The notes beneath the pieces were generated by a model, which was not told where the DNA came from, made no database searches, and saw only the letters and a program-made list of their open reading frames with translations. A program made the position numbers and the translations under genes. Positions 55,670-64,000 of a stretch of 64,000 nt of DNA are shown here, piece by piece. How positions within the stretch are numbered: position 1 is the stretch's first letter; every line of letters begins with the position of its first letter. Source of the DNA: Catenaria anguillulae PL171. Taxonomy: Eukaryota > Blastocladiomycota > Blastocladiomycetes > Blastocladiales > Catenariaceae. The stretch is from NCBI GenBank assembly GCA_002102555.1, contig MCFL01000006.1:310001-374000 (forward strand), written 5' to 3'.

Positions 55670-56296
55670 TTACAAAATGGTGCAATGACTTGGCGTCAAC
55701 TCACCATTTCCTTGACCCGCTTGCCCGTCGGCCGACGCATGACCAGCATTGTTGTTCCGCGATTCCTTGATGTTTGGGTTGAATGGCGCCAAGGACTTGG
55801 TCTTCAAGTTGGACAAATCGGTCGAGCCGGTCGACTGAGTCCTGTAGGTTGACGAATGAATCGTGAGTCGAGGTACGTGAATGTGAAGTGTGGGGGAAAC
55901 AGAAACAATGCGCACTCGTTCTTGAGGTTGTGGGGAAGGACCATGGTGAAAGAGAGTGGGGGTAGTATATGAAAGTGTTGAGAGCGAGTGGGAGAACAGA
56001 GCTTGGGATAGGGACACAGATGTCGAGGGAACCGAGGGGATGGCGACTGCCTTTTGTAGTATTGACGCTTGCTGAAAGAAAGTGGCCCGTGGGTACACCA
56101 CATTGACCGCGGAAGCTTGAATCCCTTTGTGGAGATGGTGAGAGCAGGACTTTGCCTCACATGCACTGAAGATTCGCGCAATCGTGGATTGAGTAGTGAC
56201 TTGATGACTTGACTGCCACATCTGTGGCGAGTGCAAGGGCAGAGCCTTGGAATGTCCTGCGGTACTCACTTTGCTCACCGGAGAAGAAATTCCCAT
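55670..56296 (-). CDS. Hypothetical protein with possible CAAX end
   Basis: The open frame of 208 codons begins MGISSPVSKVSTAGH and is Ser/Thr/His-rich with no domain. The last part (STDLSNLKTKSLAPFNPNI) looks more protein-like than the rest, and the final four residues, CTIL, would fit a prenylation CAAX box. Alternative frames with splice-like sites overlap the end, so a shorter spliced gene is possible. Support is weak. Confidence 0.25.
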   Translation of the reverse strand: MGISSPVSKVSTAGHSKALPLHSPQMWQSSHQVTTQSTIARIFSACEAKSCSHHLHKGIQASAVNVVYPRATFFQQASILQKAVAIPSVPSTSVSLSQALFSHSLSTLSYTTPTLFHHGPSPQPQERVRIVSVSPTLHIHVPRLTIHSSTYRTQSTGSTDLSNLKTKSLAPFNPNIKESRNNNAGHASADGQAGQGNGELTPSHCTIL

Positions 56297-57039
56297 ATCA
56301 TTTTCGACAAAATGAGCGCTTTTCGTGCCTCTTTGATCTCAGCTGGTTCTCCAAGCCGCGGCATATGAATGTCTCACACCTCAGCCCCAAAGCGATCTGT
56401 TGATCGCAGTGTGAAGCAACCTCTCATCGAAGCGCCCTCAAACTTGAGAGCTCGAGCGCACATGATATAGGCCCTGACAGCCACCGAGAACGATGATATG
56501 CTTGAAAAGATGCGCTTCGACATCTGCACCATGCGTAAGCATCGCGATGACAAGATGATGGGCGGCGCTCAAATGTTGCACGGTATGCTCTTGAACGCTG
56601 GCCCGCCTCAGAAGTTCGACAGCTGCATCCAAGCATCTCGGGAATGGTATACGCAGCCGTCGTTTTCATAGATCCTGCGTTTAACCATGCGGAAGGTGGT
56701 GTGTCGTTGACTTGGCTTCGATACATATTTCAAACGCGAACCTCTTGCGTGTTGATAAACATGATCGCGCTCGATGAGAGCCACCCATAAGTAAATACCA
56801 CTTTAATCCTCTCTGTCCCCTTGAAATGGTGTTGAATTGGCCAGTGTACGCCCACCCGTCTAGGAACGGCCACTATTTCCTTCTTCCTGCACATCTTTCG
56901 GTTCCATTTCCACATAACTCAACCGTCTCGGCCTATGTACATATGTACATCGTCATCAGAAGTCCGGCCCTGACTTCTGCCTCGAGCCCTCCGCCCACGT
57001 CCGTCCCATCGGAATCGGGCACGGCCAAGCGCAACCAAC
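56297..57039. other. Intergenic region with short ankyrin-like remnant
   Basis: The only protein-like item is a minus-strand piece at 56438-56632 (LVIAMLTHGADVEAHLFKHI), which resembles one ankyrin unit. It is too short to call a gene. The right end may include the first exon or promoter of the thioesterase gene. Confidence 0.35.
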
Positions 57040-57490
57040 TCGCATCCAGCGGCCTTCGCCTCCATCCTGGGCCAATCGGGCTTCAACCAACAGGTCGGCA
57101 TGAACGCGCTCGCACACCTCGGTTTCGATCCAACACGCGATACGCTTGCCACATAGAACTGGTCGTGAGAGACTCACCAGGGGCGCGCTGCACGACGGCA
57201 TGCTTGCGACACTGGTCGACGGCGTCACGTCCATGGCCATTTGCGAGGTCGGGCATCCGACGGGCGGCATGTCCGTAGAACTCGGTGTCACGCATCTCAA
57301 GGCGGTGCCAAGTGGATCGACGGTGGTTGTTGTAGCCGAGGTGGAGAGGATTGGCGGGAATTTGGCGTTTGCTAGGTGTCAGTTGTTTCCGAGTGTGAGT
57401 GTGGAGCAAGGTGGATGTTTGGTGGCCAGTGGCAAGCACACCAAGTTTGTGGGTGGGAAGTTGGCCGACAGGAAGCCGTTTGCAGCCTGA
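57040..57490 (+). CDS. Hotdog-fold thioesterase, PaaI/ACOT13 type
   Basis: The core reads GALHDGMLATLVDGVTSMAI (about 57180-57240), GGMSVELGVTHLKAVPSGST and LVASGKHTKFVGGKLADRKP, which is the usual order of a single hotdog domain: a G-x-LHGG-like helix start followed by D-x-x-T/S, then a G-(V/M)-S-V-x-L strand and a GxHTK end. Such enzymes hydrolyse acyl-CoA thioesters, usually as tetramers. The N-terminal part (AFASILGQSGFNQQVGMNAL, about 57050-57110) is in another frame from the core, and a third frame lies between (ELVVRDSP), so there is a short intron or one-base breaks at about 57135-57180. Start not resolved; the stop is TGA at 57488-57490. Confidence 0.7.
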
Positions 57491-57702
57491 CCGAACCTTG
57501 CATGTTTCCTGCCGCTCTTGCTATCGTCCTCTACTTTTGTCTTCTGCCCCCTCCTACATATCCTCCGAATCATGCACCGCCTTCTGTTCCAAAACGGAAA
57601 TATACATTCGCTCAACGCCCAACCACGTTTTCTGCCACCAAGTGTACTGATTGAACGCAAGCTAAACGAAATGAGGCGACACAACAAACGAAAAACGACG
57701 AC

Positions 57703-60393
57703 TCACATGAACCTGGCTGGTGCAAACGGATCCACCTGCCCTCGACTGCCATGATGGTTCCTCCTCGACGCCGCCATCCCGCCCATCATGCCAAACTCAC
57801 TTGCCCGCCTTCCATTATTGCGATTCCGGCCGAGCGTATTCGTCGCGTTTCCTGGATGCATAATCTCTGGTGCAAGTCCTCCAACCGCCAATACATTATG
57901 CGATCCAAGCCCGGTGTTCGATACACCAGCACGGCCAATCGTCCCTGTCCCAGATCCATTCATGTGCGATAGGCGAGACGTCATCATCATGGCGTGGATG
58001 TCGGTCGGGTTATAGGAAGCAGCATGGCCTGGGGCAGCAATGGAGCTGCTCGACGTTGCGGTTGCTGGCCGGACCCCAGCAGTGCCGGAATCGACCCGCT
58101 TTGGGATCGCATTTCGCGGCGCTGGCGCAGAATTGTCTGTAGCCCGACGCCCGGTGGCAGGTTGTAAATTGGCTCACCAGCGACATTGCTCGACGCGGCA
58201 CGCATCCGTTGGACGCCCTGGACCACGGGCTGCACCATTTGATTTGCGAGCTGCGACGGGTTTGTGAATCCGGTGACGACAGCTTGTGCCACTTTTTCGC
58301 CGGCATTGGCCAGGTTGGTTGCGAGTTGCTGCGGGTTGGTGATGCCCGTGGCAATGCCCGACGCGACGGCCGCACCTGTATTCACCAACCCCGTGGCGAC
58401 GGCGGCGCCCGTTTGTACCAAGCCCGTGGCCACGACAACACCTGCTTGCGCCATATCCTTTGCCACTTTTTCGCTCGCATTCGCTAAATTGACGGCCATC
58501 TGCCCTGGATTCGCCAAGTTGTTGGCCACCACGTTCGTTGCATTGACCATGGCTTCGATTGGATCCAGGGTCTGTTGCTTTTGCGCGTCTGGCGCAACGT
58601 GAATGACGAGCGGATTCTGCACTGACTTTGCCGTGGGACTCTCACCGCCCACGATCGCTCCAACCTGTGCTCCTCCCGAGGCACCTTGCGCCACCATGTC
58701 TGGCATGGCCACGCCTCCCTTTTCCCGCACGGCCAGCAACGCGGCCTCGGCTGCGGCTTGCGCGGCAGCATACTCCATGAGCGCGTCTGGGTTTGTCCTG
58801 AGCAGGTGCATGCGGTACCGCTCTTCCGACTTTGCAAAGAACCGGTCGGCCATGTCGGGGAACCGGTCCAGTAGGTCGGCCAGGTCCATCTTGGACAGCA
58901 CGCGAATGTCGCAGTGTGTTGCTGCGCGGATATTGTCTGTTCGCGGGACACCCTTGATGAGAGCAACCTCGCCAAAGAAGGAGCCTTCGCCCATGGCGTC
59001 ATAAACTTGAGACTGGTCGTCGGATACGACCTCTACTTTGCCGCGACAGATAAAGTACTGTTCCATGCATGGTTAGCCATATGAGGGAAAAGTTCGTGCA
59101 GAGGTAAGAAAAAAACAACGCAAACCATTTCTTGACCGATGTCACCGGCATGCACAATCAAATCGCCAGGTAAAAACACTTCTGGCCGGAGCGCCCGTGA
59201 CAACTGCATCATAAAACTCTTGCTTGCGCCATTGAAGATGGAAATCTTTTTCAAATACACCTCATTCACCCGGAGCATGACCTCCGAGTTAAACGCCGGG
59301 GGCAACTGCTGCAGCAACATGAACGCATCGATCCCACCTTGTCGCAACCACAAGTACATGTAATAGTCAATGATGCGCGACTGCAAGTCCTCTGGGAACG
59401 ACCGTTGCATCATGTAATCACGCACGGCCTGCACCTTTTGCTCGTACTGCAGCTGGATACCACGAAAGTTGACCAGAAGCGATGTCACGACGCCAGTGCA
59501 GTATCCAAACACAAAGTTGCACACACCGAGTCCAAAGATGATGGTCCAGCGTTCCGGGTTGTTCATGGGTTTCCAATTGCCGTAGCCCGTAGACGTGAGT
59601 GAGTACACGGCAAAGTAGAGGGTTGTGAGGTATTTGGATACGGTCGAGGCGTTGCGAATGTCGTAAAACGGAAGCGCAGTCGCTGGCCACGAGAGTTCAA
59701 TCACGTCGCCTGGAAGGCATTCGGTAGGGCAGCCGACGATAAAGAGGATGCACGTGAACCAATGGCACACGATGGAGATGAGGAAGGCGAATTTGAAAAA
59801 GATGAGCAGGAACGAGGCGTGTAGGTCTTGCTCTTGCTTGGAAAAGTATTGAAAGATGCGGTATACGCGAATCTACAACCAAACAAGTTAGTATGTACCA
59901 GGCATTTCGTATTCTATTCAAGATACAAAGTGCGCACCAATCGATTTGTCCTGAGAATCCAAAACGCAACCTCGCTCTCAAAGAGCGGACTAATGACCTC
60001 GATGGGAACCAGTGCAGCACAATCCAGCCAAAACTCGGACTCGAGGTAATGCCAAGTGATCTTGCGCACGTCCATGACATATACATGCTCTTCGACATAC
60101 GGGATATGGAACCGCAGCAGCACATCCAGCAAATAGAGCACGTCGGTGAAATAGAGGGCGGAAATGAGATCATCTCGGCGATCAAATGCACTGGCATAGG
60201 GCTCGACGACCACCGTGATGTAGATGGAGAACAGCAAGATAAAATTCCAGTAGCGCAGTCGGCGAGATTTCGGATGGATGACCCAGTCGGTCAAGCGTTG
60301 CGACCACGAGAGTGTCTTTGGATCGATGCGGAGATAACGAGCAATGGTCATGATGATGGCGAGGGGTTTATGGCCGTGGACATGCAGGTTCAT
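57703..60393 (-). CDS. Cyclic-nucleotide-gated channel with K+-type GYG pore
   Basis: The start is ATG 60393 (MNLHVHGHKPLAIIMTIARY). S1 (FILLFSIYITVVVEPYASAF), S2 (LYFTDVLYLLDVLLRFHI) and S3 (FWLDCAALVPIEVI) are followed by an Arg-bearing S4 split by an intron near 59885-59935 (WILRTNRLVRTLYLE, then IRVYRIFQYFSKQEQDLHAS). S5, the pore (LTTLYFAVYSLTSTGYGN; GYG at 59579-59587) and S6 come next. A C-linker leads to a cyclic-nucleotide-binding domain, interrupted by an intron at about 59066-59127, with phosphate-binding cassette SFFGEVALIKGVPRTDNIRA. The tail contains amphipathic repeats (about 58550-58200). After a frame change near 58060 the protein continues MMMTSRLSHMNGSGTG to 57703. GYG predicts K+ selectivity, opened by cGMP or cAMP. 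In Blastocladiella emersonii a K+-selective channel of this kind works with a rhodopsin-guanylyl cyclase in zoospore phototaxis; orthology is inference. Confidence 0.9.
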
Positions 60394-60718
60394 TGACGGG
60401 TGGCTCAATCGAGTGCCTTGAACACATTTGTATTGCATACGGTGACTTTGTGCCGGTAATGTTGGCAATGCCGGCGTGGTTTGAGCATGGGAATGCAATG
60501 CATGCGTCGGGACGCGGCGGGCAGTGGCGAAGCAGGAACGTGAGGACAAATCGCTGGTCGTGGCATACGTCACGTGTCCATGAGAAAGGAGTGTCAACAA
60601 GGCTCCATTTCGCTCGCTCCGCAATAATCGGCACATTCCATGAACGCCTGCTCTGCTTTGCAATCTCGACGCAGTCTACGCAATTGACCCCGATACCAGC
60701 AATTCTCACAACACCGCC
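60394..60718. other. Divergent promoter region, CNG channel / E2
   Basis: These 325 bases separate the channel gene (-) from the E2 gene (+). An open frame continues upstream of the channel ATG on the minus strand but shows no conserved pattern. Confidence 0.45.
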
Positions 60719-61696
<978 letters not shown>

Positions 61697-62512
61697 AGTA
61701 AGGAGGATCGATATGGTTTGAGATACGATACCTATCTCATCCCGTTTGTTGATTGGTTGACATTCTCGCCTTGTGTGCGTTCCGACTTGTACATGCCTGA
61801 AAACTGTTTTGGCCTACGCTTGCGTCGATATCGCGTTGTGCCCATGCTCACTTTTCTCCTCTTTCAGTGAGACCAGGCTGCATACTCCCTTTCATCAACC
61901 TCCGTGACAACGCAATCGAAACAGAAACGCAGTCCTTTTTTCCCCCACACTCGTGAGACTTTAGCCTGCTTAACAGGTCTGGGATATCGGTACATGTGAG
62001 TCAGACGCACGAGGACTCGGAGCGAGCGATTTTGAGTCTCGCCGGTCGATTATTCCATCTCCCGGCAAAGAGGCTTGTACAAAGACGGTCTCGCCTGCGA
62101 CGACCATGTGAGCGAGAAAGCAGGCGGAGAGTTTGATTTTGCCCAATAGCGCAATAGTTTGGCCTTGCGCTGGAGAATAGCCAACTAAGAAAAAAATGTG
62201 GTTTGGAAAACGTCAGTGGTCAGAAGCAGGCCCCCGATCTCGCTCCTTGATTCACTGTTGCTGGCATGATCGTCACCCCCGCCCATGACCACTCCCTCGG
62301 CGGAGTCCTACAGCGCGTTCATTCAACGCGCCACAAACGTCTCGCTTGACTTATCATGTACTTGGCGCTTTTGGCGCTCCCTTCTCGCACACGCACGCCC
62401 TTTGTTTCCTCGGTAATGTTTGCCGAGAGGCCATTCGAAAGTAAATAAGTGGAAACGGATCATGAACCAGCCGCTGACCAAACCATTCCGATTCGGTCCG
62501 TAACATTCCGTT
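61697..62512. other. Intergenic region without a recognised gene
   Basis: E2 3' UTR followed by about 0.7 kb in which I see no conserved frame or repeat. Confidence 0.45.
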
Positions 62513-62960
62513 TTGATTTGGGCACACTATGACTTGCCGACGTTGACTAATCCTTTCTATGTATTTCGCTCACTCACAGGCTACCTGGACTGGTGCAAGG
62601 TCAAGGCATTGGAGCACTCATCCCACTGGCCCTGGCCCCGAAATCAGCAACGCTTTGCAAGTTCTCCTCGCGGCCGACATTCCACAGGCCACGCTGTATT
62701 CGCTCCAGTCCGAACGTCCAATATCGACGATTGCTGTCGGGCCGTTGTCATCTCCTTTCTCGTGGGATTCGACAAAGCGACCCACTTCGTCTCGTCACTA
62801 CTCGAATCACCGCACACACGCAAGGAGGACCTTGACACCCCGGAAGACCGCTGCAGGCAGCACCCTGCTCAAGACTCGTCACGGTGCAGAGTGGCCCGTC
62901 CACCTGGCCCCCTGCTTTCAACGTACCACTCATGCCACCGTCAATCTCCACCGTGACGCT
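62513..62960 (+). CDS. Hypothetical protein fragment, frame uncertain
   Basis: Two overlapping frames each have a protein-like half: ISNALQVLLAADIPQATLYS (about 62645-62705) in one, and IDDCCRAVVISFLVGFDKA then HFVSSLLESPHTRKEDLD (about 62720-62840) in the other. They may be one product with a one-base break near 62710, as elsewhere in the window. No domain was recognised, and start and stop are not fixed. Confidence 0.3.
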
Positions 62961-63019
62961 CACGCTCACCGTCATCAATCACACACAATCTCGCTCAAGA
63001 TTGATTCCGTTCCGCTGTC

Positions 63020-64000
63020 ATGTCGTGCGCCGGCGAGTCCGATTCGTCCTTCCAAGCCCCGAAGCTCAACAAGCGGTGCGCTGCGCGAGACTGCCAGGCC
63101 ACCCTGATTCTGCCGGGACCGCGTTTCACCGTTGCCGCGACAAAACTGCTTCTCTGCCCTGAACATCGTTTTTCCGAAGATTCCTGCGCCTTTTGTACAG
63201 CTGGGCCGGAGTTTGAAGACTTGTTGCAGCCTTCATTCGTTGTGCTGTGGCGGGCTGTGACGCCGTTCAGTCAAATGACTCGATTCTGCTCGATCCCCAG
63301 TGATCAGTGCCGGCCGCTTCCTTTGCCTGATTCACAGGCACAACAACTGGGGCTGCTTTTTTTGTCAGGTCGATGGTAATGGCGAAGCGTATGCCCAAGT
63401 TCGGATTCCGGCGCTGATCATTTCAACGCCCACGTTAGTCCGGTCGTCAAGCGACGCCCTCCGCCAACGCCAGCACCTGCGACATCATCCGCGACTCGCA
63501 AAACGCGCAGCTCCAGCAAGCGGAGCCACAACAAACGCACCCCGGCCAAGCTGCAAGCAACCCTTGCAACGCCAGTCTCAAGTCTACCGCATCGGCTGCA
63601 TCGTCCTCCAGAACAGCACGGTTGCCACCTTTCACGCCGAGTACACAGCAATGTCAACCCCCGTCCCCGCGCGGCACTCACAAGCCGTCACAACCACAAC
63701 CACTCCGCCAGCAGCTGCTGCATTTCGCCCTTGGTCCCACTTGGCCATTGGTCCGCACAGCCCATCTTCCCGATTGCGGCCAAGAACAAGACCAAGAAGA
63801 CGCCTGCGGACGACGAAAATCACGACGACTCCTCGCCAAAGCAGGTCCGTATGCTTTTCTTTCACATACCCTCGACGCGTCATCATCATCTTGTTTACCC
63901 CTGCGCGCCGCATGAGGCAGCCCTGGACAAGTCAGGACCGCCCTGCGCGAAAGTCATTGGTCCTGAAGAGGCAGCTCGTCTCGCTCAAACGGGCGCAGAA
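63020..64000 (+). CDS. Hypothetical Cys/His-containing basic protein, cut by right edge
   Basis: ATG 63020 begins MSCAGESDSSFQAPKLNKRC, and the first 60 residues hold a spaced Cys/His set (CAARDC, CPEHRF, CAFC) that could bind zinc. The frame closes at 63379, but a splice-like GT near 63367 would lead into VDGNGEAYAQVRIPALI. From about 63421 an open, strongly basic Ser/Pro/Thr-rich frame (VVKRRPPPTPAPATSSATRK) continues to KNKTKKTPADDENHDDSSPK at 63843, where a GT site follows. A further segment (KSGPPCAKVIGPEEAARLAQ) reaches the edge. A nuclear DNA- or chromatin-associated protein is one guess; no family was recognised. Confidence 0.4.

Noticed and set aside
56438-56632. Short minus-strand piece resembling an ankyrin unit or an actin-related fragment
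   Set aside because: Too short and without flanking coding sequence; two incompatible family guesses show the signal is weak.

Overview
This is a nuclear DNA window from a eukaryote. Genes are protein-coding, interrupted by short GT...AG introns (about 50-150 bases), and include RNA polymerase II RPB1 with a heptad CTD, VPS13, a mitochondrial 2-oxoglutarate dehydrogenase E2 and a ubiquitin-conjugating enzyme. The mixture points to a zoosporic early-diverging fungus, most likely Blastocladiomycota (Allomyces/Catenaria/Blastocladiella type): a class C GPCR, a GYG-pore cyclic-nucleotide-gated channel, a PlsB/GPAM-type acyltransferase, a proteinase K-like secreted subtilase and two proteins built of 'VLDWW' repeats. 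This placement is inference from gene content, not from a search.

Layout. 1-7445 (-): VPS13, running off the left edge. 7984-11235 (+): class C (GABA-B-like) GPCR with a PH-like tail. 11664-13176 (-): secreted subtilase. 14796-16270 (+): C2H2 zinc-finger protein. 16564-18764 (+): first VLDWW-repeat protein. 18824-20236 (-): orphan multi-pass membrane protein. 20602-26367 (-): RPB1. 27170-28256 (-): arrestin-like protein. 28640-33240: a mobile-element graveyard with three superfamilies (MULE transposase, DIRS retroelement, Plavaka/KDZ transposase), all broken. 34632-35129 (-): small single-pass membrane protein. 36534-38236 (-): unknown protein with an internal TGA. 35.9-40.95 kb also carries two pairs of duplicated segments. 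40994-46605 (+): MRP-type ABC transporter. 47239-50948 (+): glycerol-3-phosphate acyltransferase. 51152-53211 (-): second VLDWW-repeat protein. 53824-55364 (+): DLST. 57040-57490 (+): hotdog thioesterase. 57703-60393 (-): cyclic-nucleotide-gated channel. 60719-61696 (+): UBC4/5-like E2. 62513-64000 (+): one or two unknown genes, the last cut by the right edge.

A recurring feature is that several clearly conserved genes (RPB1, DLST, E2, VPS13) have isolated one-base frame breaks, often in short homopolymers, while the protein on both sides stays perfectly family-like. RPB1 and DLST are normally indispensable, so base-level assembly errors are the simplest explanation; frame breaks in the less constrained genes could be either errors or decay.

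Functionally the window is mostly housekeeping (transcription, lipid transport and synthesis, TCA cycle, ubiquitin) plus membrane signalling parts (GPCR, arrestin-like protein, CNG channel, orphan multi-pass protein, MRP transporter). No operon-like organisation is expected or seen. No tRNA, rRNA or CRISPR was recognised.
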